A DNA stretch of 44,091 nucleotides, taken from the NCBI GenBank assembly GCA_018004935.1, contig JAGNBF010000065.1, forward strand, positions 1 through 44,091, written 5' to 3'. Below the pieces are notes generated by a model that was not told the origin of the DNA, searched no databases, and was given only the letters and a program-made list of their open reading frames with translations. Below, in pieces: positions 8,781-16,140 of this stretch (position 1 is the first letter of the stretch; each line of letters opens with the position of its first letter). This DNA is from Chloroflexota bacterium. Lineage in GTDB: Bacteria > Chloroflexota > Anaerolineae > Promineifilales > Promineifilaceae. The translations under genes were made by a program, and so were the position numbers.

Positions 8781-9227
8781 ATGAAACGAACGATCTGGTT
8801 ATTGTTACTTTTCCTCATCGGCTGTCATGCCGGTGGCCCGACGGATGAGGCGCCGGAGATTGCCTATGGGCGGGATGTTTGTGACGCCTGTAACATGATC
8901 ATTGATGAGGCCCGCTTTGCCGCCTCGTATGTGACCACCACCGGTGAGGTACGGAAATTCGAGAGCATTGAAGATATGGTCAGTTATCACCACGACCACG
9001 AGGAAGCGGTGCATATCTTCTGGGTGCACGACTATGAATCAGAAGCTTGGGTGCGGGCGGACAAGGCCTTTTTTATCCAGAGTGAGGATATTCAATCGCC
9101 GATGGGGGGTGGGCTGTTCGCGGCCGCGGACGAAACTCACGCCCACCGCCTGGCCGATGTCTGGCACGGCTCTGTCCTCACCTTCACCGAGTTAATGGCT
9201 GGGGATGTAGCCCTACATAGCCACTAA
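8781..9227 (+). CDS. nosL: NosL copper chaperone lipoprotein
   Basis: The 148-residue product has a short lipoprotein signal ending LIGC (Cys15). The NosL copper motif CDACNM is at residues 34-39, followed by the family features DEARFAASYVT, KFESIEDM and a His-rich stretch SYHHDHEEAVH. NosL binds Cu(I) and delivers it to apo-NosZ on the outer side of the membrane. Context after nosY fits the standard cluster. The start at ATG 8781 is the first Met before the signal sequence and follows the repeat tract with AGGTACTGCT upstream. The C-terminus ends in ALHSH, a further possible metal-binding tail. Confidence 0.93.
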   Translation: MKRTIWLLLLFLIGCHAGGPTDEAPEIAYGRDVCDACNMIIDEARFAASYVTTTGEVRKFESIEDMVSYHHDHEEAVHIFWVHDYESEAWVRADKAFFIQSEDIQSPMGGGLFAAADETHAHRLADVWHGSVLTFTELMAGDVALHSH

Positions 9228-9293
9228 ACACACAGCGTGTGCCATTTATCAATAGGCTAAATGAGCCTTTATCATCATAATGGAGATAGAACG

Positions 9294-9686
9294 ATGAAAC
9301 GGTTTGGCATTACCTTACTAACTTTGATCTTGATGGGTTTGCTGGTTGCTTGCGGTGACAACGCGGCCGCGAACTCCAACAACGAAGACGCCGCCCCCGC
9401 GGTGGCCGGAGATGCGGTCGCTGGCGAACAGGCATTTATTGGTACGTGTTCCTCTTGCCATGGCCCGGACGCACTAGGTTTACCGGGTTTGGGCAAAGAC
9501 CTGACCACCAGCACCTTTTTTGAAGGGATGGATGAAGAGATGTTTATGGAATTCATCAAGGTGGGTCGTTCCACCAGTGATCCGGCTAACACCACCGGTG
9601 TAGATATGCCCCCGAAAGGTGGCAACCCGGCCCTAAGTGATGAAGACATTGTGAACATACGTGCCTTCATTTTTTCTTTGAAATAA
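9294..9686 (+). CDS. Lipoprotein c-type cytochrome (monohaem)
   Basis: The start is ATG 9294; upstream there is GGAGATAGAACG, a good ribosome site, and an earlier in-frame ATG is rejected. The 130-residue protein has a lipoprotein signal with LVAC (Cys20), a haem motif CSSCH at residues 52-56, and a candidate distal Met at 105 in DMPPKGG. This layout is that of small class I cytochromes c. As the last gene of the nos cluster it is a likely electron donor to the CuA centre of NosZ; that is an inference from position. A small GGCT/AGCC hairpin sits in the 66-base gap after nosL. Confidence 0.9.
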   Translation: MKRFGITLLTLILMGLLVACGDNAAANSNNEDAAPAVAGDAVAGEQAFIGTCSSCHGPDALGLPGLGKDLTTSTFFEGMDEEMFMEFIKVGRSTSDPANTTGVDMPPKGGNPALSDEDIVNIRAFIFSLK

Positions 9687-9715
9687 GGTAATTGCATTGA
9701 GAAACGAGAATTTAG

Positions 9716-9900
9716 CAGCAATTCTCAGTTTACCTGAGCCTCTAAAAATGTAGCAGCCGCCCGGCCGTAAAACGGGCCGGATATCGCTACGAAGGCCGTT
9801 GGCATCCTGTTTTAACCCGTAGGGCTTGGTATATTTAGCCCAGCGGTTTGACCGTCGGGCGGATTAACGAAACGCTTACCATTCACATTGAGAATTGCTG
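9716..9900. mobile_element. 185-bp non-autonomous element sharing IS ends, with a highly structured interior
   Basis: It starts with CAGCAATTCTCAGT and ends with ATTGAGAATTGCTG at 9887-9900, the same inverted ends as the adjacent IS110-family element. Both sides carry the core GAATTTAG (9708-9715 and 9901-9908). The interior has no reading frame but strong pairing potential: a closing stem CCGCCCG/CGGGCGG (about 9755 and 9855), CGGCC/GGCCG, GTAGC/GCTAC, and GGGCT/AGCCC hairpins. It could be a MITE or an element that keeps only a guide-type RNA; the latter is speculation. Confidence 0.5.
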
Positions 9901-9953
9901 GAATTTAGCAGCAATTCTCAATTTGAGGCTATACGTAGATTCTCTCATTGAAG

Positions 9954-10979
9954 TCAAGAGGGTTGAGCGGCTGAATTTCGAAAACGCGAAGCATCAAACG
10001 GCTCGTTGGTCCGAAAAATAGCCCAGCACCAAACCAATATCTTGCGTGCGGCTGCAACCAAGGCCAACTTAGGGGCTTTGCCTCGACCACGCAACTGTTG
10101 ATAGAAATCACGCAAGGGATTATGACCACGAACACCGCCCAAAGCGCCCAAATAGAGCAATCGGCGCCCAGCCCTGTCCCCCATGCGGGAAATAATAGGC
10201 CGTTCCCAGACAGACTTGCCACTGGAATAAGGCTGAGGGTCCAAACCCAGGAAAGCACACAAGCCCTTGCTAGTTCCCTGGCCTCTGGTGAGGGCTTGCC
10301 ACCGATAGAGCAGAACGAGGATAGGCAACACATTCTTGGGGCCAACACCGGGGATGGTACGCAGATGCCGCACCTGATTTTTCAGGTCAGGATGTTGTTG
10401 CAACAAGGCCTGAATCGCCTGTTCCAGAGCTTCCAGTTCTGCTTCCAGAGCGGCTATGACTCGTTTGACACTATCCAAGACAGTGGCCGGGATACCCGGT
10501 TGATGGGTCAAAGCGTGATAGCGATTGCGCTCACTCCGCAACAATTTCTCCACATCATCGCGGCGACGCAACAGGGTGTCCAGTTGACGAACTTCTGCGG
10601 GCAGGTGGTCTTGGGGCCAGGGTTTCTCTTTAGCCCCATATTCCGTCAGCAGACAGGCATCCTGTTTATCGGTCTTGGCTCGTTTACCCCGCCCTTCAGC
10701 CCAACGGCGCACCTGTTTGGGGTTAGGCAAACTGACCAACCAGCCACGAGCATAGGCCCAACCGACCAGGGCCAACTCATACCCTCCCGTCGGTTCGGCC
10801 ACCAGTTGGACTTCGCTGGCTCCTTGAGCCTGCTTTACCTCGTCTATCTGACGACCCAGGTGGACAAATCCCGGCGTATCGTTGGTCAATTGACCCAGGT
10901 AGATGGCCGTTTCTCCAGACCAATAAGCGACGGTGAAACTATCTTTGGCGACATCAATGCCCACGTACAAGGTTTTCAT
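9954..10979 (-). CDS. IS110-family transposase (DEDD, Transposase_20)
   Basis: The start ATG at 10979 is preceded by AGGAG, whereas a 13-codon upstream extension has no ribosome site. The 341-residue product opens with YVGIDVAKDSFTVAYW, the first acidic motif of the RuvC-like DEDD domain. It continues with EPTGGYEL and KTDKQDACLL-type motifs. The C-terminal Transposase_20 domain has TIPGVGPKN, CAFLGLDPQPYSSG with a candidate serine nucleophile, and RRLLYLGAL. These match IS110/IS1111 recombinases, which use a bridge RNA from the non-coding end of the element to choose donor and target. The gene looks complete, so the element may be active. Confidence 0.93.
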   Translation of the reverse strand: MKTLYVGIDVAKDSFTVAYWSGETAIYLGQLTNDTPGFVHLGRQIDEVKQAQGASEVQLVAEPTGGYELALVGWAYARGWLVSLPNPKQVRRWAEGRGKRAKTDKQDACLLTEYGAKEKPWPQDHLPAEVRQLDTLLRRRDDVEKLLRSERNRYHALTHQPGIPATVLDSVKRVIAALEAELEALEQAIQALLQQHPDLKNQVRHLRTIPGVGPKNVLPILVLLYRWQALTRGQGTSKGLCAFLGLDPQPYSSGKSVWERPIISRMGDRAGRRLLYLGALGGVRGHNPLRDFYQQLRGRGKAPKLALVAAARKILVWCWAIFRTNEPFDASRFRNSAAQPS

Positions 10980-11019
10980 CGTTTTTCTCCTGGTTCTCTC
11001 GGGTCTGTTTCCAGCCAAG

Positions 11020-11474
11020 AAAGCTTGAGGACCCCTGACGACCTAGTATGCGAGTTCGTTCACTCTAGTTTCTCTTCGTTATCTCAAGCTCAGGCCAACG
11101 CCTTTTTGAACCTGTCTACCAGCAAGCTCGCGGCTTGGGGGCGGCAATACGGTTTCTGGTTGGCTGGAAAAGGTTGGATAATTTCCTACTATTGTAATGA
11201 TGAAGTGAGGAAGCGACCTATCTACAAGCCAGGTTTGTTGACCTTGGGGCGGGACCGGTCTACTTCCTCATCTCGATTTCATGATACTAGGGGCGGGACA
11301 GGTGGGCCAGGATGTGACAGGAACGGAAAGCCTTGCTTCCCACCTGTCTCGCCCTCTTATGAACCGCAATGGTAAGAGGGCTAGACGACGCGGAAATATC
11401 GTGGCACGGTCATCCGCATTGAACCCACGTCGTCCCGCCCCTACCCTTGTTAGCTGTCAAATTGAGAATTGCTG
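11020..11474 (-). ncRNA. Candidate bridge-RNA region of the IS110-family element
   Basis: About 450 bp upstream of the transposase on the same strand is non-coding but strongly paired when read on the minus strand. Seen: GACGAC with GUCGUC enclosing GCGGA/UCCGC; CUCUUA with UAAGAG around a 13-base loop; ACAGGUGGG with CCCACCUGU around a GGAAGC/GCUUUCC hairpin. Stems with large internal loops next to the element end match the published bridge-RNA layout for this family. Exact ends cannot be set from sequence alone. Confidence 0.4.
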
Positions 11475-11558
11475 GAATTTAGTAAGTTATTTGACAATGG
11501 CGTTTTTTGTGCTGACCTCTGGATACTAAGGGTTCGTAAAAATACAACTTCCCGGTTT

Positions 11559-11592
11559 AGACTTGACAGGTTTCCGAAAACATGTCAAGTCT
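11559..11592. repeat. Nomadic inverted repeat AGACTTGACA
   Basis: AGACTTGACA (11559-11568) and TGTCAAGTCT (11583-11592) form a perfect 10-bp inverted repeat with a 14-base loop in non-coding DNA. No T-run follows on either strand. Confidence 0.6.
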
Positions 11593-11678
11593 TGGCGGAC
11601 CTTAATCTTAGCTCTTTGGGAATTCAGGGGGTTGACAGCTTTGACCTTCTTCAAAGCACACGCGGCCGCGCTTGTATA

Positions 11679-11710
11679 CTGGCTGTGGCCAGTCTCTGAC
11701 CGTGCCACCT
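11679..11710. repeat. CTGGCTGTGGCCAG intergenic repeat, copy 1
   Basis: A 32-bp unit with CTGGC/GCCAG pairing, then TGACCGTGCCAC. Related copies are at 13147-13178 and 13768-13800. All lie between genes of the same region. Confidence 0.6.
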
Positions 11711-11761
11711 AACAATTTGTGTTGATGCCTTATTCCTTTACCCATGTAACGACTAACGCTG

Positions 11762-11815
11762 TCGGGGCTGAGCTTGTCGAAGCCCGCCCATTGCCTTCGA
11801 CAAGCTCAGGCAACG
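11762..11815. repeat. GAGCTTGTCGAAG / CTTCGACAAGCTC nomadic palindrome
   Basis: A 15-bp inverted repeat around 11767-11810 with a short GC-rich loop. CTTCGACAAGCTCAGG is a word I know from many bacterial intergenic regions. It sits downstream of the converging minus-strand gene at 11839. Confidence 0.6.
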
Positions 11816-11838
11816 GGCCTGGTAGGTACCTATCTGTT

Positions 11839-13083
11839 CTAATCTGCGGCCGCGCTACTTTCTGACAAGGCAACATCACCATCCAGCTGAGCCAACCCCC
11901 CACGCACGATCTGCCACAGGTTCAGGGCAATGGGAACAAGCGAAAGCGTCCAGAAAAGATAAGCCATGCCGTGTAATGTCCCCTGATAATCGGTCAGAAA
12001 GATGCTGACCCACAAGAAAAACCCACCCAGGTTGACGGCAATCAGGCTAAACCAACTGCCGCCCAATTTAGCCGGTTCATGGGGTAGGAAGAAGCGGTAG
12101 AAAAAAAAGGGGATAAAGGCATAACCAAATTGTAGCACCCAACCGTAGATGAGGGCCTGGGGCGCGTTTTGCTCAATGCCTGCACCGGGAAAACCGGGCA
12201 CACCTAAAATGATTAACGGTGCTACCAGTACTGGAGCCAGAATCCAAAAGTAAGCCGTTACCAGATGCCAGAGACCCGGTTGTGACCAGGCCACCCTATC
12301 GCCCCACAGCGGTTTGATGACGTTGAGCAGGAGCCAGAAAGTCGCTGTCAGAAAGAGGATGATACCGGGTACGGAAAACCAATTGGACTTAACCCAGGGA
12401 CCAAGGACTAAGCCTAACGCACCAATGGTCAACATCCAGAAGATGGGCGTGATGCTCCGGGGCCAGGCCAATGGCCGTTTAGCCCACGTTGGGTACATAT
12501 CCACCAGCAATCCGGCAAACGTCAGGCTCAGGAAACCCCAATTGTTGGCATGGATATGCACTTCAATGGGCACTTTGATTTTTAGCCAGTCGCTCCAGCC
12601 CAGCCACAAGCCGGTGCCAACGATAATGCCCAGCAAAAAGTAGCTCAGACCGGCGATGTAGAATTTGCGGCCGCGACGGATACCACCCTCATCACGAGCA
12701 GGGCGTTCCGTCTGGGGGGCACGCAGCCCAACCAATTGCTTTAGCAGTAGCGTACTGGCCGTGAAAACCAACGTGCCGCCTACGAAAATGAGGGCCTGGT
12801 TGATGATAGGAATGCCCACCAGCAACGTCAGCAACCCTATATTCAGTGTCAACCAGATATCCCAACGGAATTGGGGTCGCGGCCGCGCCGCACGAAGAGC
12901 CACAATGGCGGGCAGTAGCCCAAAAAGCGTTTCGGTCATCGCTCCCAGGGTAATCAGATGCACCCGCAACCAGCGTAGCCCATTGAACCAGGGCAAAAGC
13001 GTAAAGCTGGTCAGCGTCGCATCTGCGGCCATCAAGGTCGCCAGCAAAACAAAAATTGCCGTCATTAACAAATAAAGATTCAT
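11839..13083 (-). CDS. Polytopic membrane protein with conserved His motifs (haem-copper-oxidase-subunit-I/NnrS-like)
   Basis: Starting at ATG 13083, the 414-residue protein has about 12 hydrophobic segments through its whole length. Two His motifs stand out: RVHLITLGAMTETLFGLLP near residue 40 and EVHIHANNWGFLSLTFAGLL near residue 180. Similar H-L-x-x-L-G and H-x-H-x-N-x-x-G-F patterns occur in membrane haem proteins related to oxidase subunit I and in NnrS of denitrifiers. The binding role of these His residues is inferred. The longer frame back to 13209 would read through an inverted repeat and is rejected. A ferritin-like gene lies upstream on the same strand. Placed 2 kb from the nos operon, it may deal with NO or respiratory electrons, but no partner is certain. 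Confidence 0.55.
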   Translation of the reverse strand: MNLYLLMTAIFVLLATLMAADATLTSFTLLPWFNGLRWLRVHLITLGAMTETLFGLLPAIVALRAARPRPQFRWDIWLTLNIGLLTLLVGIPIINQALIFVGGTLVFTASTLLLKQLVGLRAPQTERPARDEGGIRRGRKFYIAGLSYFLLGIIVGTGLWLGWSDWLKIKVPIEVHIHANNWGFLSLTFAGLLVDMYPTWAKRPLAWPRSITPIFWMLTIGALGLVLGPWVKSNWFSVPGIILFLTATFWLLLNVIKPLWGDRVAWSQPGLWHLVTAYFWILAPVLVAPLIILGVPGFPGAGIEQNAPQALIYGWVLQFGYAFIPFFFYRFFLPHEPAKLGGSWFSLIAVNLGGFFLWVSIFLTDYQGTLHGMAYLFWTLSLVPIALNLWQIVRGGLAQLDGDVALSESSAAAD

Positions 13084-13100
13084 TCGTTGTGTACCTGTTT

Positions 13101-13135
13101 TAGACAGGTTCAATCTTAGCAATTGAACCTGTCTA
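13101..13135. promoter_or_regulatory. 14-bp perfect inverted repeat upstream of the His-rich membrane protein gene
   Basis: TAGACAGGTTCAAT and ATTGAACCTGTCTA flank a 7-base loop, 18 bp before the ATG at 13083 on the minus strand. There is no T-run, so an operator or a leader hairpin is likelier than a terminator. The AGACAGGTT core resembles the repeat at 11559, so it could also be nomadic. Confidence 0.4.
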
Positions 13136-13146
13136 GCTATCATCCA

Positions 13147-13178
13147 CTGGCTGTGGCCAGTCCCTAACCGCGCCCCCT
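13147..13178. repeat. CTGGCTGTGGCCAG intergenic repeat, copy 2
   Basis: It matches copy 1 through CTGGCTGTGGCCAGTC and is followed by CTAACCGCGCC in place of TGACCGTGCC. Confidence 0.6.
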
Positions 13179-13196
13179 CACCTACAGACCCATGGC

Positions 13197-13628
13197 CTAA
13201 AGCGGCCAATCGCGCAGGATACGCTCCGTTTCTTCGGAATGCCCGCTCTCATCACGAACAATATCTTCCAAACTAACCGCTAACCCCTTCTCTCCTAACG
13301 CCTCCGCTTCACGAGCACGTTGGGTGTAATCGGCTGTGGCTTGTCGTTCTGCGGCCAACACTGCTTCCAACATTTCCCGGTTGGAATGAGCCACCGGTAC
13401 AGATCGCGGCATCGTTATGGGTTCACCACCCAAAGCCACGATTTTATTGGCCAGGAACTGGGCATGGATCTGCTCATCGGCCACTTCTGTCAGAAAGAAT
13501 TGGGACAACTGCGGTCGGTAAGGGCCAGTAACTTTGGCCGCATAAGTCAGATACTGAATGATGGCCCCCAATTCCCCAGCCAGGTCTTGATTCAAATTGT
13601 CAATTAACGTCTGCTTGTTCATCGTCAT
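13197..13628 (-). CDS. Ferritin-like (bacterioferritin/Dps-type) diiron protein
   Basis: The 143-residue product shows the four-helix ferritin pattern. The first helix is LAGELGAIIQYLTYA with a ligand Glu; the second has EVADEQIHAQFLA, the E-x-x-x-x-H diiron motif. The third is LEAVLAAERQATADY; the fourth has EDIVRDESGHSEETE with Glu and His. Bacterioferritin-like proteins of this size store iron or remove peroxide in the cytoplasm. No haem-binding Met was checked. Two ATG codons, at 13628 and 13622, are possible; the first is used here. The gene is minus strand, about 110 bp upstream of the polytopic His protein, so co-transcription is possible, although an inverted repeat lies in between. 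Confidence 0.8.
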   Translation of the reverse strand: MTMNKQTLIDNLNQDLAGELGAIIQYLTYAAKVTGPYRPQLSQFFLTEVADEQIHAQFLANKIVALGGEPITMPRSVPVAHSNREMLEAVLAAERQATADYTQRAREAEALGEKGLAVSLEDIVRDESGHSEETERILRDWPL

Positions 13629-13767
13629 TTTTTCCTTACTCGACTCTGGCGAATTTTCAGCCTACCTCTGGATGTAGAACGGCCTTTCCAGGCTGTTCGT
13701 CCTCTGGCAAACACAAAAAACGCCAATGTCGAATTCCTTATGATCAAGGATTAAACAACTTGTACAT

Positions 13768-13800
13768 TTGCTGTGGCCGGTCCCATGACCGTGCCACGCC
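13768..13800. repeat. CTGTGGCC intergenic repeat, copy 3
   Basis: A diverged copy with GCTGTGGCCGGTC and TGACCGTGCCACG. It shares the upstream ACTTGTACA context with ...CTTGTATAC at copy 1. Confidence 0.5.
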
Positions 13801-13829
13801 TGACGGTCAAGTTATTTAATTCCCATTCC

Positions 13830-14141
13830 TTAAGCGATCCGTATAGCCAGGAAGGCCAGACGGGTTTCTGCTTCCATACCTCGCACCGTACCATCGGGCA
13901 TCACGATGGTTGCACCAGGGCTGACAGGCCATCGTTCGCCATCAACAAACATCCAACCGCTACCTTCCAGAATGTGATACATCGCACTGTTTTCGGCGTG
14001 TTCAGGAATTTTCTGGCCCGGCTCTAATCCGGCTAAGAGAATCTTCACTTTGTCATTGACCAGTAAAATCTGTGGCTGAAGGCCTTCTGTTGAATAGATG
14101 ACTTTTTCTCGCCAGTTGGGAAATAGGGTTGCTTGCGTCAT
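13830..14141 (-). CDS. Small cupin-domain protein
   Basis: This 103-residue protein has one cupin barrel: KILLAGLEPGQKIPEHAENSAMYHILEGSGWMFVDGERWPVSPGATIVMPDGTVRGM. The first cupin motif G(X)5HXH is reduced to P-E-H-A-E, leaving a single clear His with nearby Glu; the second motif has P-D-G-T without the usual His. Metal binding is therefore uncertain. Its ATG overlaps the TGA stop of the upstream two-TM gene in the sequence ATGA, so the two are translationally coupled. Small cupins near redox regulators often act as metal or small-ligand binding proteins, but nothing here fixes a function. Confidence 0.7.
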   Translation of the reverse strand: MTQATLFPNWREKVIYSTEGLQPQILLVNDKVKILLAGLEPGQKIPEHAENSAMYHILEGSGWMFVDGERWPVSPGATIVMPDGTVRGMEAETRLAFLAIRIA

Positions 14142-14461
14142 TTTGCTACTCCTTTACTTTTTATCGGATTGGGTTCTATTGTCGAAATTTCTTTCGGGAA
14201 AACATCGCGCTGATCTGCCATTTTAGCCTTTGCCCGCCAGCCGCGTTGCCATTTGGCAATATAGGGAATCAGGTATAGGTAAGTTCCACTTATGACCAAC
14301 AGTAGCATCAAGATGGACTGGAACTGTTCTAATTGAGGTGGCAGATGTCCGGCCGTATCTCCGGTGAATTTTGTGATAACGGCAATAGGGATGATGATGA
14401 TCGTTGGTATCGCTATCCAGCGGTGAAATATGCGTGTCCATTTGTTAAAAAATTTCGTCAT
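14138..14461 (-). CDS. Small two-TM membrane protein (PepSY-TM-like)
   Basis: The 107 residues contain two hydrophobic segments, about 14-32 (RWIAIPTIIIIPIAVI) and 46-68 (FQSILMLLLVISGTYLYLIPYIA), then a basic tail with QRGWRAKAK. The WTRIFHRWIAIP opening is reminiscent of the PepSY-associated TM helix. It overlaps the cupin start by four bases, so both are made from one transcript. Upstream, at about 14493-14505, lies TTGATCAA, a compact palindrome close to the Crp/Fnr half-site TTGAT, which could link this unit to the regulator at 15441. No function can be named. Confidence 0.6.
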   Translation of the reverse strand: MTKFFNKWTRIFHRWIAIPTIIIIPIAVITKFTGDTAGHLPPQLEQFQSILMLLLVISGTYLYLIPYIAKWQRGWRAKAKMADQRDVFPKEISTIEPNPIKSKGVAK

Positions 14462-14533
14462 GTATGTCCTCTGGTTCTTGAATTGTGGATGATGTAATTG
14501 ATCAAGATTTCGCTTAGCGCGTTGATAGGTTTT

Positions 14534-14863
14534 TCAATCGTCTGGCTGGTAAAGGGGTAGAGTGGTTATCTGTTGAGGCGACAGGCACAGCCAGATACCC
14601 TCTCCCTCTAACCGATCTAATAAATCAAGGGAAATGAGACGGTAAGCGGCTGTTGGCGGGACCTGTCCCAACAAAAGGTGGGTGAAACCTAGGGGCGAGT
14701 CGGACTGCACCAGGGCGGCTACCACACCAACCCTATTGCCATCCTGAGTCAGTACCCGCATCCCGCGAGCCACCTCGCCTCTTACCTGCTCAATCCAGCC
14801 ACATACGACTAATCGAGACTGGTGTCCCGCCGTCTGTGTAGATGTAGTCATCTTACCTGCCAT
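14534..14863 (-). CDS. Small PRC-barrel-like hypothetical protein
   Basis: The 109-residue product is mostly beta: GEVARGMRVLTQDGNRVGVVAALV, THLLLGQVPPTAAYRLISLDLLDRLEGEGIWLCLS. This order (G-M-x-V-x-x-x-D-G-x-x-V-G-x-V, then H-L-L-L and a Pro-Leu end) resembles PRC-barrel or DUF2171 proteins. A second start at 14851 (MTTSTQ) has AGG at suitable spacing and is equally possible. It lies between the two-TM gene and a DUF6069-like gene on the same strand. PRC-barrel proteins can bind RNA or photosynthetic centres, but no role can be inferred here. Confidence 0.55.
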   Translation of the reverse strand: MAGKMTTSTQTAGHQSRLVVCGWIEQVRGEVARGMRVLTQDGNRVGVVAALVQSDSPLGFTHLLLGQVPPTAAYRLISLDLLDRLEGEGIWLCLSPQQITTLPLYQPDD

Positions 14864-14877
14864 ACACTTTCGATTTG

Positions 14878-15309
14878 TTAAGCGTGGGTCTGCCGCCGGT
14901 AGCCAGCCACTAGAGTGGATACAGTAACGATTGCGGCTACCACATGCAGAAAAGCTGTGACACTGCTGGCCAGGAAGGTTTTATGTTCTACTGGCAACAG
15001 GTAATCGGGGATGATGCTGAGGGTTAAAACGACGGCCGAAATTTTGAGGAAGTCAGTCACCGGGTTCGTTCTGCGGTGGGTCAGCCAGGCAAACAGGGCC
15101 GTGGCCCCTACCGCTGGTACCAGGGTGAAGAGAGCTGTGCGGATATAACTGTCTAATGGTTTAAAGAGGGCAATATCGGGCCAGATGGCTATCGCCACGG
15201 CCTGTACTATAAGAACCGTTATGATGCTGGTCAGGGCCGTTGCCATTCCGATTCTTGCCCACTGATTCTGGTTAACCTGTGTGTTTGCGGGCGTGTTTAT
15301 CATCGTCAT
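14878..15309 (-). CDS. Four-TM membrane protein (DUF6069-like)
   Basis: The start at ATG 15309 is preceded by AAGGAG eight bases away, so the longer frame from 15342 is rejected. The 143-residue protein has four hydrophobic segments: about 17-38, 52-72, 85-101 and 111-133. Charged loops contain HRRTNP and PVEHKT. Size and spacing fit the DUF6069 family, whose role is unknown. Its stop is 15 bp from the PRC-like gene start on the same strand, which suggests one operon with the genes to 13830. Confidence 0.6.
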   Translation of the reverse strand: MTMINTPANTQVNQNQWARIGMATALTSIITVLIVQAVAIAIWPDIALFKPLDSYIRTALFTLVPAVGATALFAWLTHRRTNPVTDFLKISAVVLTLSIIPDYLLPVEHKTFLASSVTAFLHVVAAIVTVSTLVAGYRRQTHA

Positions 15310-15440
15310 CTCGTCTACTCCTTGGTTGGGTTTTTGTCCCAAATAACAAATCGCTCACCGAATAACAACAGTGTATCCGGTGAGCGATCAGGAGTCGCCG
15401 ACTTTTGTCGGGTTTGGCGAGACGGGTTCTTTGGAACAGG

Positions 15441-16124
15441 TTACAGGACGATTTTTGTCAGGGCGGGCCGATCCAGAATATGAATTTGCTGACGATCTAC
15501 GGTGATCAGACCATCATTTTCCAGAGTGCGTAAGGCACGTTGGACAACATCGGGCACGGTTCCCAGGCGGGCCGCCAATTCGGTTTGGGTGTACCAACGC
15601 GGCCGCTCCAGGACATTCTCCACCGCATCCTGAAGCAATAACCGGGCCAGGCGGCCCATCACCGGGCGCAAGGAAAGGTCTGTTACCAATGAGACCAGAT
15701 ATAACATGCGCTCAGCCATTTTGGTGATAATCTGTTGGGCAAAGTCAGGTCGCTCCTGTAGCAGGCGCAGGAGTGCCGTGCGCGGTATGATCCAGACGCC
15801 AGCCGGTTCCAGGGCCACGGCGGTGGCCGGATTGGGATGATTAGCAAAAACACCAATTTCGTTGAAGGTATCGCCGGGTTCCAGAAAGCGCAAGATTTGT
15901 TCACGGCCAGCAGGGGATATTTTTACGACTTTGAGCCAGCCGTATTGCAGGTAATACAGGCCGGGTTGGGCTTCGCCTTCTAATACGACTATTTCACCCG
16001 TTTCATATTCGCGCCAGCGTGATGCCTGTGCCAGTTCATGCAACGATGGCTCATCTAGCTCGGCAAAGAGGGGTATATGGCTGATTTGCTGAATAATCTG
16101 GGCGAGTGTCGGGCGATGATTCAT
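15441..16124 (-). CDS. Crp/Fnr-family transcriptional regulator
   Basis: The 227-residue product starts at ATG 16124. Residues about 15-125 form the cyclic-nucleotide-binding-type barrel (PLFAELDEPSLHELAQ, GEIVVLEGEAQPGLYYLQYGWLKV, EQILRFLEPGDTFNEIGVF). A long dimer helix follows, then the winged helix with TELAARLGTVPDVVQRALRTLENDGLI, where the recognition helix lies. There is no N-terminal Cys cluster, so it is not an iron-sulfur Fnr; it may sense NO through haem (Dnr/NnrR type) or a small ligand. That choice is inference, supported only by the nearby nos operon. On the minus strand TATAAT at 16140-16135 lies only 10 bases before the ATG, suggesting leaderless translation. Confidence 0.9.
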   Translation of the reverse strand: MNHRPTLAQIIQQISHIPLFAELDEPSLHELAQASRWREYETGEIVVLEGEAQPGLYYLQYGWLKVVKISPAGREQILRFLEPGDTFNEIGVFANHPNPATAVALEPAGVWIIPRTALLRLLQERPDFAQQIITKMAERMLYLVSLVTDLSLRPVMGRLARLLLQDAVENVLERPRWYTQTELAARLGTVPDVVQRALRTLENDGLITVDRQQIHILDRPALTKIVL

Positions 16125-16134
16125 GGTGGATGAG

Positions 16135-16140
16135 ATTATA
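16135..16140 (-). promoter_or_regulatory. -10 box of the Crp/Fnr gene
   Basis: A perfect TATAAT read on the minus strand. The expected start of RNA falls within a few bases of the ATG at 16124. The -35 (TCGTCA) is weak, so an activator may be needed. Confidence 0.45.

Larger units (their letters stand above)
9909..11474 (-). mobile_element. IS110/IS1111-family insertion sequence
   Basis: The ends are CAGCAATTCTCAAT (9909-9922) and its exact inverse ATTGAGAATTGCTG (11461-11474). An 8-bp GAATTTAG lies directly outside each end. The element is 1566 bp, encodes one DEDD transposase near its left end and has about 480 bp of non-coding sequence upstream of it. It lacks GCGGCCGC sites, unlike the flanks, which fits recent arrival. 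Inverted ends are expected for the IS1111 subgroup and not for IS110 proper. Confidence 0.75.

Noticed and set aside
9735-9880. The paired region as a tRNA or a rho-independent terminator of the nos operon
   Set aside because: It has no T-loop or anticodon arm of tRNA type, and no T-run follows the stems; the shared IS ends explain it better.
10098-11375. A 425-codon open frame on the plus strand across the IS element
   Set aside because: It is the shadow of the IS110-family transposase on the opposite strand and extends into its non-coding end; it shows no domain and has unlikely composition.
13101-13135. The 14-bp inverted repeat as a terminator of the ferritin-like gene
   Set aside because: No T-run follows on the minus strand; an operator or nomadic repeat is more likely.
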